A stretch of 51,362 nucleotides of DNA, from contig JBATLL010000071.1 of the NCBI GenBank assembly GCA_049289295.1, positions 1 through 51,362 of the forward strand. The letters run 5' to 3'. Each line of letters opens with the position of its first letter. Position 1 is the stretch's first letter. The notes under the pieces were generated by a model. The model was not told where the DNA came from. It worked only from the letters and a program-made list of their open reading frames with translations, and did no database searches. Position numbers and translations under genes: made by a program. This document shows, piece after piece, positions 16,358-24,478 of the stretch. This stretch comes from BOKV01 sp049289295 (lineage in GTDB: Bacteria; Pseudomonadota; Alphaproteobacteria; Rhizobiales; Rhizobiaceae).

Positions 16358-17688
16358 GTTACAACCTGATCGCACTGTTCATGTTCGCATCCATGATGAT
16401 GCTCCTCATGACGGGGCAGCGCGTCTTCGGCGTGATCGGGGCGGTGGCTGTCCTGGCGGCTCTGCCGCTATGGGGAACCGGTGGCGTGGAGATAGCCTTC
16501 GCCCAGTCGATCAAGCTGATGAAATGGTATCCGCTGCTCACGCTGCCAATGTTCATCTTCATGGGCTACATGCTCTCGGAAAGCCGGATCGCGGACGATC
16601 TGTACAAGATGTTCCATGTCTGGTTCGGTCCGATACCGGGCGGACTGGCAATAGGCACCATCGGCCTGATGGTGATCATCTCGGCGATGAACGGGCTTTC
16701 GGTTGCCGGCATGGCGATCGGAGCGACCATCGCCCTGCCTGAACTGCTCAGGCGAGGCTACGACAAGCAGATGATAACGGGGGTAATCCAGGGCGGTTCG
16801 AGCCTGGGCATATTGATCCCGCCCTCGGTGGTGCTGGTTCTTTACGGCATGATCGCCCGCCAGCCTGTCAGCCAATTGTGGCTGGCCGGTGTGTTTCCAG
16901 GTCTGCTGATGGCGGCGCTGTTCATCATCTACATAGCGGTGCGCTGTTCGATACAGCCGCATCTGGGGCCGCCACTTTCTGCCGAAGAGCGCGCGCAGAT
17001 CACCTGGTCGGAGCGGTTCCGCCTGCTGCGCGCGGGGATCATCCCGCTGGCGATCTTCTTCCTGATGAACGGCCTTTTCCTGATGGGCATCACCTCGCTT
17101 GTCGAAAGTTCGGCGGTGGGCGCACTCGCTTCGCTTGCAGCGGCAGTCCTGAAGGGCCGGCTCACCCGTGATGTATTCGAGAATACGGTGCGCAAGACAC
17201 TTGGAATATCGTGCATGTTCATGTGGATCATTCTTGCTGCGCTATGCTTTGGCGCCGTGTTCGACGGGCTTGGTGCGGTTCGTGCCATCGAGGATTTCTT
17301 CCTCAACAGACTCGGCCTTGGTCCGTGGGAAATCCTGATCCTGATGCAGCTGTCATTCCTGCTGATGGGGACATTCCTGGACGATACGGCAATGCTCGTG
17401 ATCGTCGCGCCGCTCTACGTGCCTCTGGTTCGGGTACTCGGCTTTGATCTCATCTGGTACGGCGTTCTGTACACGATCACCTGCCAGATCGCCTACATGA
17501 CCCCACCCTTTGGCTACAATCTGTTCCTGATGCGCGCGATGGCTCCGCCCGAAATCAACCTGCGCGATATTTACTGGTCCATCATTCCATTCGTCGCTGT
17601 CATGATTATCACCCTCGTGATCGTGATGATGTTCCCGCAGATTGCTCTGTGGCTACCGTCCCTGTTCCAGGGAAAACTTCAAGGGTGA
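16354..17688 (+). CDS. dctM: TRAP transporter large permease (DctM type)
   Basis: This 444-residue protein has about 12 hydrophobic segments and DctM signatures: 'PLLTLPMFIFMGYMLSES', 'MNGLSVAGMAIGATIALPELLRRGYDKQMITGVIQGGSSLGILIPPSVVLVLYG' region, and 'LLMGTFLDDTAMLVIVAPLYVPLV'. It is the Na+-coupled transport subunit of the TRAP system. It overlaps dctQ (ATGA) and is followed by the solute-binding gene 24 bases later, giving the order Q-M-P. Confidence 0.95.
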   Translation: MSYNLIALFMFASMMMLLMTGQRVFGVIGAVAVLAALPLWGTGGVEIAFAQSIKLMKWYPLLTLPMFIFMGYMLSESRIADDLYKMFHVWFGPIPGGLAIGTIGLMVIISAMNGLSVAGMAIGATIALPELLRRGYDKQMITGVIQGGSSLGILIPPSVVLVLYGMIARQPVSQLWLAGVFPGLLMAALFIIYIAVRCSIQPHLGPPLSAEERAQITWSERFRLLRAGIIPLAIFFLMNGLFLMGITSLVESSAVGALASLAAAVLKGRLTRDVFENTVRKTLGISCMFMWIILAALCFGAVFDGLGAVRAIEDFFLNRLGLGPWEILILMQLSFLLMGTFLDDTAMLVIVAPLYVPLVRVLGFDLIWYGVLYTITCQIAYMTPPFGYNLFLMRAMAPPEINLRDIYWSIIPFVAVMIITLVIVMMFPQIALWLPSLFQGKLQG

Positions 17689-17712
17689 GACAAAGCAACA
17701 AAGGAGACCGGC

Positions 17713-18759
17713 ATGCTAAACAGACGTCAATTTCTCAAGACAACCGGCGTCGCCGGAGCTGCGGCAAGCACCACGCTGGCAGCCCCTGCGGCAATCGCCC
17801 AGGAGCCTATCCGCTGGCGCATGCAGACCTATGCAGGCGCCACTCTCGGACAGTTCGTGACCCAGCCCTTTGTTGACGCCTTCAACAAGGCTGCAAATGG
17901 CGAGATGGTGATCGAACTGTTCTTCGCCGACCAGATCGTTCCGACGGGCGAACTGTTCCGTGCCATGCAGGCCGGCACCATCGACGCTGTCCATTCGGAT
18001 GACGATTCGATGGCCTCACCGACCGAAGTGGGTATCTTCGGGGGTTACTTCCCGTTTGCCACCCGTTCGATCGTCGACGTGCCGGTGCTGTTCCAGCAAT
18101 ATGGACTGGCGGAAATCTGGCGCGACGCCTATGCGAAGGCAGGCGGGGTGGTGTGGCTCTCGGCAGCAGGACAGGACCCCTGCAATTTCAACACCAAGAA
18201 GGAAATCAAGACGCTGGCGGACCTGTCGGGCCTCAGGCTATATACCTTCCCGACGGCTGGCAGGTTCCTCAATCAGTTTGGCGTCGTGCCGGTCCAGATC
18301 CCGTATGAGGATGCCGAGGTCGCGGTGCAGACGGGCGAACTGGACGGGATGGCCTGGTCGGGAATTACCGAAGACTACACTGTCGGCTGGGCAAACGTGA
18401 CAGACTACTTCTTGACCAACAACATCTCCGGCGCCTGGATCGGTTCCTGGTTTGCAAACGAGAAGAAGTGGGCTGATCTGCCCGAGCATCTCAAGCAGAT
18501 CTACATGTCGTGCATGGAAGCCAGCCACACGTTCCGCAACCAGTGGTACTGGGGTGGGGAAGCCAAGCTTCGGGCCACAGGCGACAAGCTGCAGTTGCGT
18601 TCCGTTCCGGCAGCCGAATGGGCGCAGGTCGAAGCTGCGGCCGTCAAGTTCTGGGACGAGATTGCGGCCGAGAGCGAGTTGAAGGCGAAAGTCATTTCGA
18701 TCTTCAAGGAATACAACAAGGTCATCAACGGCGCGGGCTTCCCATACAGCCAGAGCTGA
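17713..18759 (+). CDS. dctP: TRAP transporter solute-binding protein (DctP type), Tat signal
   Basis: This 348-residue periplasmic protein begins with a twin-arginine signal (NRRQFLK, then a hydrophobic stretch ending AAPAAIAQ; cleavage near residue 29). The mature part fits the DctP family ('WRMQTYAGATLGQFVTQPFVDAFNK', 'GLRLYTFPTAGRFLNQFG', 'GELDGMAWSGITEDYTVGWA', 'KVISIFKEYNKVI'). It supplies the substrate to the DctQM pair encoded just upstream. Predicted Tat export means it folds in the cytoplasm first. The acidic and aromatic pocket residues do not identify the ligand. Confidence 0.93.
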   Translation: MLNRRQFLKTTGVAGAAASTTLAAPAAIAQEPIRWRMQTYAGATLGQFVTQPFVDAFNKAANGEMVIELFFADQIVPTGELFRAMQAGTIDAVHSDDDSMASPTEVGIFGGYFPFATRSIVDVPVLFQQYGLAEIWRDAYAKAGGVVWLSAAGQDPCNFNTKKEIKTLADLSGLRLYTFPTAGRFLNQFGVVPVQIPYEDAEVAVQTGELDGMAWSGITEDYTVGWANVTDYFLTNNISGAWIGSWFANEKKWADLPEHLKQIYMSCMEASHTFRNQWYWGGEAKLRATGDKLQLRSVPAAEWAQVEAAAVKFWDEIAAESELKAKVISIFKEYNKVINGAGFPYSQS

Positions 18760-18768
18760 GGATAAATG

Positions 18769-18798
18769 CAGCGCCCACCCAGAAGCGGGTGGGCGCTG
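18769..18798. terminator. Strong stem-loop after dctP
   Basis: A perfect 12-base-pair stem (CAGCGCCCACCC with GGGTGGGCGCTG) closes a six-base loop, but only TT follows. It lies ten bases after the dctP stop and before the ligase gene. Without a T-run it is probably a partial terminator or an mRNA-stabilising hairpin that keeps the solute-binding protein more abundant than the downstream enzymes. Confidence 0.65.
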
Positions 18799-18855
18799 TT
18801 ACCACAAGAACGACCGGGGGCAGGCTTCCGGCACCATGACAGGAGAACTAGACAG

Positions 18856-20220
18856 ATGCCGGGCAATCTCTCCATGGCGGATCTGAAAAAGGCTGCAACC
18901 GCAGGCGCAATCGACACGGTGCTCGTGTGTGCCGTGGACATGCAGGGCCGGCTGATGGGCAAACGGTTCCACGTTCAGAATTTCATCGACAGCAGCCATG
19001 ACGAGACACATTGCTGCAACTACCTGCTGGCAACCGATCTGGAGATGGCGACGCCCGACGGATATGCGACGACCAGCTGGCGGGCGGGGTATGGCGACTA
19101 TGTGATGAAACCCGATCTTTCGACCATGCGACGTATCCCGTGGCTGGAAGGAACCGCCATGGTGCTGTGCGATCTGCTCGATCACCATACGCATGAGCCG
19201 GTGCCGCAATCGCCACGCCAGATCCTCAAGGCCCAGATTGCAAGGCTGAAGAAGCTCGGTTATGAGGCAATGATGGCAACCGAACTGGAGTTCTTCCTGT
19301 TCGAACAGAGCTTCCGTGATCTGGCAAACAATGGCTATCGTGAGCTGACGCCGATCAGCGCGTACAACGAGGATTACCATATCCTTCAGACCACAAAGGA
19401 AGAATCGATCATGCGGCCGGTGCGCAACCACCTGTTCGCCGCAGGCATTCCGGTGGAGAATTCCAAGGGTGAGGCGGAGACCGGCCAGGAGGAGTTGAAC
19501 ATCCGCTACTCCGAGGCGATGGATTGCGCTGACAATCACACGATAGCGAAACACGCGGTCAAGGAAATCGCCTGGGCCAATGGCCGTTCGGTGACCTTCC
19601 TGCCTAAGTGGAGCCACAAGAAGGTTGGCTCGTCCGCGCATATCCACATGTCGTTGTGGAAGGGCAAAACGCCGGCATTCCACGATCCCAAGGGCGAGCA
19701 TGGCATGTCGAAGCTGATGCGCCATTTCATGGCGGGTCTGATCGAGTATGCGGCTGACTATACCTGTTTCCTGGCGCCTTACGTGAACAGCTACAAGCGC
19801 TTCATGAAAGGGACATTTGCGCCGACCCGCACGGTCTGGTCAGTCGACAACCGGACAGCCGGTTTTCGCTTGTGCGGGGAGGGGACAAAGGGTGTGCGGG
19901 TGGAGTGCCGTATCGGCGGCTCGGACATCAACCCATATCTCGCCCAGGCCGCAGTGCTTGCTGCAGGCATCAAGGGGATCGAGCAGAAGCTGGAACTTGC
20001 TCCGCCGACACGCGGTGACATCTATGAGGATGCCAAGGCAAAGCATATTCCATCGACCTTGCGGACTGCGACGGAAACGTTGCGCAAGTCGGCGATGTTG
20101 CGCGAAGCCATGGGCGACGCGGTTGTCGATCATTATGTGCGCTGCGCGGAATGGGAACAGGAAGAGTTCGACCGTGTCGTGACGGATTGGGAAATCGCCA
20201 GAGGATTTGAAAGGGCCTGA
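18856..20220 (+). CDS. Glutamine synthetase-like gamma-glutamyl ligase
   Basis: This 454-residue glutamine synthetase fold protein has 'DMQGRLMGKRF' in the beta-grasp part, the catalytic-domain metal motif 'MMATELEFFLFEQ', 'EAETGQEELNIRY', 'FLPKWSHKKVGSSAHIHMSLW', 'NSYKRFMKGTFAPT' and 'RVECRIGGSDINPYLAQAAVLAAG'. It lacks the adenylylation loop typical of GlnA and most resembles the GlnA3/GlnA4/PuuA group that joins glutamate to amines. Context with aldehyde and alcohol dehydrogenases fits gamma-glutamylation of an amine or amino alcohol. ATG at 18856 has AGGAG upstream; the frame is open earlier but overlaps the stem-loop. Confidence 0.9.
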   Translation: MPGNLSMADLKKAATAGAIDTVLVCAVDMQGRLMGKRFHVQNFIDSSHDETHCCNYLLATDLEMATPDGYATTSWRAGYGDYVMKPDLSTMRRIPWLEGTAMVLCDLLDHHTHEPVPQSPRQILKAQIARLKKLGYEAMMATELEFFLFEQSFRDLANNGYRELTPISAYNEDYHILQTTKEESIMRPVRNHLFAAGIPVENSKGEAETGQEELNIRYSEAMDCADNHTIAKHAVKEIAWANGRSVTFLPKWSHKKVGSSAHIHMSLWKGKTPAFHDPKGEHGMSKLMRHFMAGLIEYAADYTCFLAPYVNSYKRFMKGTFAPTRTVWSVDNRTAGFRLCGEGTKGVRVECRIGGSDINPYLAQAAVLAAGIKGIEQKLELAPPTRGDIYEDAKAKHIPSTLRTATETLRKSAMLREAMGDAVVDHYVRCAEWEQEEFDRVVTDWEIARGFERA

Positions 20221-20227
20221 AAACCAG

Positions 20228-21610
20228 ATGGGTACGCTCAAGTGCATCTCGCCGATCGATGGATCGGTTTTCGCCGAACGCAAGACACAGGATGTGTCGG
20301 AGGTGGAAAAGCTCATCGCCCAGGCGAAGGCGGCACAACGCAATTGGGCCGAGCGACCGCTTGGCGAGCGCATCGAACTTGTGTTGAAGGCCGTTGGCGA
20401 ACTTGAAGCAATGAATGGCGAGATCGTTCCCGAACTGGCGGGAATGATGGGGCGCCCGGTCCGATATGGCGGAGAGATGGGTGGAGTGCGGGAACGCGCC
20501 AACTACATGGCATCCATCGCCCAGTCGGCGCTGGCGCCCAGCGTGATTGAAAGCAGCGACGCATTCCATCGTTACCTGGCGCGCGAACCGGTTGGCGTCG
20601 TCCTGGTGGTGGCACCCTGGAATTATCCATTCCTGACCGCCGTGAATACGATCGCGCCTGCGCTGATCGCAGGCAATGCAGTTGTTCTCAAACATGCGAC
20701 CCAGACGCTGCTTGCCGGCGAGCGCTTTGCGGAAGCCTTCAGGCGCGCGGGCCTTCCCCAGGGCCTGTTCCACAATGTGTTCCTGTCACATGATGCGACC
20801 GCAGAACTGATCGGCAAGCGCAGTTTCGGGTACATCAATTTCACAGGTTCGGTGAATGGTGGAAGGGCAATCGCACTTGCGGCAGCAGGGACTTTTACCG
20901 GCGTCGGACTTGAACTGGGCGGCAAGGATCCAGGGTATGTCAGGGCGGACGCAAACCTTGATGCAGCGGTCGATGTCCTCCTGGACGGTGCGATGTACAA
21001 TTCGGGCCAGTGCTGCTGCGGCATCGAACGCATCTATGTTCATGAAGCGCTTTACGATCACTTCATCGAGAAGGCGGCTGCCCTGGTGTCCGGCTACAAG
21101 CTCGGCAACCCGATGGACGCTTCAACCACGATCGGCCCAATGGCAAATGTGCGCTTCGCCAACGAGGTGCGCGCACAGATCAGGGAAGCGGTGGCTGCTG
21201 GCGCGAAGGCCATCATCGATCCATCGCTCTTTCCTGCCGATACGGGAGATACCGCCTATCTTGCACCGCAGATCCTTACCCATGTCGATCATTCCATGCG
21301 CGTGATGCGGGACGAGAGCTTTGGTCCGGTCGTGGGCATCATGAAAGTGAGTTCCGACGAAGAAGCCATCAAGCTGATGAACGATTCCGATTATGGCCTG
21401 ACGGCATCCATCTGGACTGGCGACATGGCAGCGGCAAAGCGTATCGGCAGGCAGATCGAAGCCGGCACGATCTACATGAACCGGTGTGATTATCTCGATC
21501 CGGCCTTGTGCTGGACCGGCTGCAAGGATACAGGACGCGGCGCTTCGCTGTCTGTCCTGGGTTTCCACTCCGTGACACGGCCCAAATCCTACCATATGAA
21601 GAGGCTCTGA
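20228..21610 (+). CDS. NAD(P)-dependent aldehyde dehydrogenase
   Basis: This 460-residue aldehyde dehydrogenase has the general base Glu in 'GLELGGKDPGYV', the nucleophile in 'NSGQCCCGIERIYVHE', the cofactor-binding 'APWNYPFLTAVNTIAPALIAGNAVVLKHA' region and 'ESFGPVVGIM'. It starts eight bases after the ligase stop and two bases before the alcohol dehydrogenase gene, so it is in the same operon. A role oxidising a gamma-glutamyl-aminoaldehyde is inferred from neighbours. The first of the three adjacent cysteines aligns with the usual catalytic Cys or is one residue off; I could not resolve which. Confidence 0.94.
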   Translation: MGTLKCISPIDGSVFAERKTQDVSEVEKLIAQAKAAQRNWAERPLGERIELVLKAVGELEAMNGEIVPELAGMMGRPVRYGGEMGGVRERANYMASIAQSALAPSVIESSDAFHRYLAREPVGVVLVVAPWNYPFLTAVNTIAPALIAGNAVVLKHATQTLLAGERFAEAFRRAGLPQGLFHNVFLSHDATAELIGKRSFGYINFTGSVNGGRAIALAAAGTFTGVGLELGGKDPGYVRADANLDAAVDVLLDGAMYNSGQCCCGIERIYVHEALYDHFIEKAAALVSGYKLGNPMDASTTIGPMANVRFANEVRAQIREAVAAGAKAIIDPSLFPADTGDTAYLAPQILTHVDHSMRVMRDESFGPVVGIMKVSSDEEAIKLMNDSDYGLTASIWTGDMAAAKRIGRQIEAGTIYMNRCDYLDPALCWTGCKDTGRGASLSVLGFHSVTRPKSYHMKRL

Positions 21611-21612
21611 GA

Positions 21613-22758
21613 ATGGTTGCCAATGCCAACTGGAACTATCCTACCGCGATCAAGTTCGGTGCGGGCCGGATTGCCGAATTGCCTGCCGCATGCGCCACTG
21701 CCGGCATCAAGCGGCCACTGCTGGTAACCGACAAGGGACTGGCGGCACTGCCGGTGACAAGCACCACGCTTGGCGTGATGGAAAAGGCCGGGCTGGGACG
21801 AGGCCTGTTCTTTGATGTCGATCCCAATCCGAACGAGAAGAACCTGAATGCAGGCATCGCTGCCTACAAGGCTGGCAACCATGATGGCGTCATTGCCTTT
21901 GGTGGTGGTTCCGGTCTTGATCTCGGCAAGCTGATTGCGCTGATGGTCGGCCAGAGTGTTTCGGTGTGGGATCTCGAAGATGTCGGAGACTGGTGGACCC
22001 GGGCCGATGCGTCCAAGATCGCACCTGTGATTGCGGTTCCGACCACAGCGGGAACCGGTTCGGAAGTGGGGCGGGCGGGCGTTCTCACGAATGAAACGAC
22101 CAAGCGCAAGAAAATCATTTTCCATCCCAAGATCATGCCGGCGGTCGTCATCTGCGATCCGGAACTGACGCTGGGAATGCCAAAGGCAATCACGGCAGGA
22201 ACCGGCATGGATGCATTTGCGCATTGCCTGGAAGCCTATTGCTCGCCCTTCTACCACCCGATGTCGCAGGGCATCGCGCTTGAGGGCATGCGGATCGTGA
22301 AGGACAACCTCGTGCGCGCCTATCAGGATGGCTCCGACATCGAGGCAAGAGCAGAAATGATGGCAGCAGCAGCCATGGGTGCAACTGCCTTCCAGAAGGG
22401 GCTGGGCGCGATCCATTCGCTATCCCACCCGATTGGCGCGGTGTATCACACGCATCACGGCACGACGAATGCAGTCGTCATGCAGCCCGTGCTGACATTC
22501 AACCGTTCCGCCATCGAGGAGCGAATCGAACGGGCTGCAGCCTATCTCGACATTGCGGGTGGATTTGACGGGTTCCATTCCTTTGTGGGTGGGTTGAACC
22601 GGACCCTGGGGATTCCGGCGAACCTCACCGCGCTCGGCGTTTCCAATCCCGATCTCGACACTCTTACGGAGATGGCGCTTGAAGATCCAAGTTGCGGTGG
22701 CAACCCGATCGAGATGAACTTCGAAAACACCAGGAAGCTTTTCGAGGCCTGCCTCTAG
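21613..22758 (+). CDS. Iron-containing alcohol dehydrogenase
   Basis: This 381-residue group III alcohol dehydrogenase has the nucleotide motif 'GVIAFGGGSGLDLGKLIALM', 'IAVPTTAGTGSEVGRAGV', and metal ligands in 'TGMDAFAHCLEAYCSPFYHP' and 'IHSLSHPIGAVYHTHHGTTNAVVMQPVL' (Asp and three His). It ends the operon. With the ligase and aldehyde dehydrogenase it could convert an N-glutamyl amino alcohol to the aldehyde. Similar enzymes act on 1,3-propanediol, lactaldehyde or butanol, so the substrate is not certain. Confidence 0.93.
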   Translation: MVANANWNYPTAIKFGAGRIAELPAACATAGIKRPLLVTDKGLAALPVTSTTLGVMEKAGLGRGLFFDVDPNPNEKNLNAGIAAYKAGNHDGVIAFGGGSGLDLGKLIALMVGQSVSVWDLEDVGDWWTRADASKIAPVIAVPTTAGTGSEVGRAGVLTNETTKRKKIIFHPKIMPAVVICDPELTLGMPKAITAGTGMDAFAHCLEAYCSPFYHPMSQGIALEGMRIVKDNLVRAYQDGSDIEARAEMMAAAAMGATAFQKGLGAIHSLSHPIGAVYHTHHGTTNAVVMQPVLTFNRSAIEERIERAAAYLDIAGGFDGFHSFVGGLNRTLGIPANLTALGVSNPDLDTLTEMALEDPSCGGNPIEMNFENTRKLFEACL

Positions 22759-22847
22759 GGTCGTGACCCTGGTCAATCCGATTGACCCTTATCAAGGCAA
22801 GGAATGTAAAATGGCCTGATTGTGCCTCCAGCAATGGAGGAACAATC

Positions 22848-23420
22848 ATGGTTCGCAGTGCACTCGCAGCAATTATCTTTTTCGGCGTGACGGCTTCCGC
22901 ACAGGGTGCTGAACCTTCCATTGCGCATGGCGAAGAACTGGCAAAAGCCAATTGCTCGCAATGCCATGCCGTCGGACAGACAGGTGAGAGCGCACACCAG
23001 AAGGCTCCGCCCTTCCGCATGCTCTCGGAAAGATTGCCGGTGGACACCATAGCGGAAATGCTTCTGGCAAAACTGTCGCCAGAGCATAGCGATATGCCGA
23101 AGTTTACAGCCACACCGGAACAGGCCGCTGATCTCGAGGCCTTCATCACTTCAATCCAGCCGATTGAACATGGGCGCAGGCTTGTCGAGGAAAACTGTTC
23201 GCGCTGCCATGCGATCGGCAAGGAAGGCGATAGCCCGCATACCGCTGCGCCGCCGTTCAGGACCCTCTCGGAACGCTATCCTATCGATGCGCTGGAGGAA
23301 GCTTTTGCCGAAGGAATAGAGACGGGCCATCCCGATATGCCGGTGTTCACGGCTGAGCCGTACCAGATAGCGGATATTCTGGCCTACATCTGGTCAATCC
23401 AGCCTGAAGAGAAAGACTGA
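22848..23420 (+). CDS. Tandem dihaem c-type cytochrome
   Basis: This 190-residue periplasmic protein has a signal peptide (cleavage after 'ASAQGA', near residue 20) and two near-identical c-type domains in tandem. The first has the haem site CSQCH, the second CSRCH, each followed by 'AIG/AVG...APPFR.LSER.P.D' and an 'HSDMP' / 'HPDMP' methionine ligand. The halves clearly arose by duplication. The partner enzyme is not evident. It follows the alcohol dehydrogenase by 89 bases, but that enzyme is NAD-type. The ATG is preceded by TGGAGGA. Confidence 0.92.
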   Translation: MVRSALAAIIFFGVTASAQGAEPSIAHGEELAKANCSQCHAVGQTGESAHQKAPPFRMLSERLPVDTIAEMLLAKLSPEHSDMPKFTATPEQAADLEAFITSIQPIEHGRRLVEENCSRCHAIGKEGDSPHTAAPPFRTLSERYPIDALEEAFAEGIETGHPDMPVFTAEPYQIADILAYIWSIQPEEKD

Positions 23421-23462
23421 AGCGGCGGCCCGGCATGAACGCCAGGCTGGCAATCAGGTCTT

Positions 23463-24356
23463 TCATTCACCAGGCTCGGCAAGGATACCTTCGCCCAGCA
23501 GTGTGACCAGTTCCGGTACAACCGGAGTACCGTCACCCTTGCTGCGTCTGAAGAGCTCGCGAATGGCGATTGCAGTGCCAGCTTCCGCGCCTTCCTGCTC
23601 GGCCATCGCCGTATAGTAGGACAGGTCCTTGTGCGCATTGGACAGGGAAAAACGCATCCCTGAGGGATCACCATCAAGGATATAGGGTTTCAGGCGGTCG
23701 AGAATGACGCCTGCGCCACCGCCTCTTGCCAGCACTTCAATGAGTGTCTGAGGCGACACCCCGCCACGCGCGGCACAGGCAGCAGCCTCCGCCAGAACGG
23801 CGGAGAACCCAAGTGAAACGAAATTGTGCAGCAGCTTCATGCGATGGCCGGCACCGACAGGGCCCGCATGGATGATGTTTTCAGCAAAAGCCTGGAGCAG
23901 GGGCAGTTGCTGGCGGAACTCGGTTTCGTCGCCACCAACAATCAGATTGAGCCTGCCTTCGGCTGCTTCCTTTGGCGTTCGCGTCATGGGCGCATCGAGA
24001 AAGCGGCAGCCGGCTTCGGCAATTCTGGTGGCAAGACGCATGGTCGATTCCGGAATTGCGGTCGAACAGTCAATGATCAGCGAACCAGGCCTTATGCCTG
24101 ACAGGATGCCATCCTGGCGGGTCAGGGCATCTTCGACTTCCGGCGTCCCGGTGACGCAGAGAATGATTGTGTTGCTGTTTGCCGCAAGCGCAGCAGCACT
24201 TGCATATCTGGTCGCTCCAGCCGCGACGAGGTCATCCACCGGCTGGTTGCCCGGGTGATCGAGGAAAGCAAGTTTCCAGCCCTTGGCAAGCAGGTTGGAG
24301 GCAATGCCCTTGCCCATCATTCCTATGCCGATCATGCCAATCGTGGATTGTTTCAT
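23463..24356 (-). CDS. NAD(P)-dependent beta-hydroxyacid dehydrogenase (3-hydroxyisobutyrate dehydrogenase family)
   Basis: This 297-residue protein has the N-terminal Rossmann motif 'IGMIGIGMMGKGIASNLLAKG', the substrate-binding 'DAPMTRTPKEAAEGRLNLIVGG' and the catalytic-Lys segment 'GPVGAGHRMKLLHNF'. The helical C-terminal domain follows. The family includes tartronate semialdehyde reductase and 3-hydroxyisobutyrate dehydrogenase; the present member cannot be assigned more narrowly. The start at 24356 has GGAGC upstream. It lies downstream of livJ but is separated from it by a terminator. Confidence 0.9.
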   Translation of the reverse strand: MKQSTIGMIGIGMMGKGIASNLLAKGWKLAFLDHPGNQPVDDLVAAGATRYASAAALAANSNTIILCVTGTPEVEDALTRQDGILSGIRPGSLIIDCSTAIPESTMRLATRIAEAGCRFLDAPMTRTPKEAAEGRLNLIVGGDETEFRQQLPLLQAFAENIIHAGPVGAGHRMKLLHNFVSLGFSAVLAEAAACAARGGVSPQTLIEVLARGGGAGVILDRLKPYILDGDPSGMRFSLSNAHKDLSYYTAMAEQEGAEAGTAIAIRELFRRSKGDGTPVVPELVTLLGEGILAEPGE

Positions 24357-24421
24357 TCCAGATGCTCCGTCTTTTTCTCGCCAATCCAAGCGACAAAAGC
24401 CTCAGGGCGCAAGGCACCAAA

Positions 24422-24452
24422 GAAAAAAGCCCGGCACGATGAGCCGGGCTTT
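24422..24452 (-). terminator. Intrinsic terminator of livJ
   Basis: A perfect ten-base stem AAAGCCCGGC / GCCGGGCTTT with a seven-base loop. Read on the minus strand it is followed by a TTTTTT run, 27 bases after the livJ stop. Confidence 0.9.
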
Positions 24453-24478
24453 CCAGATAGCTTCTTCAAAGCGGACTA

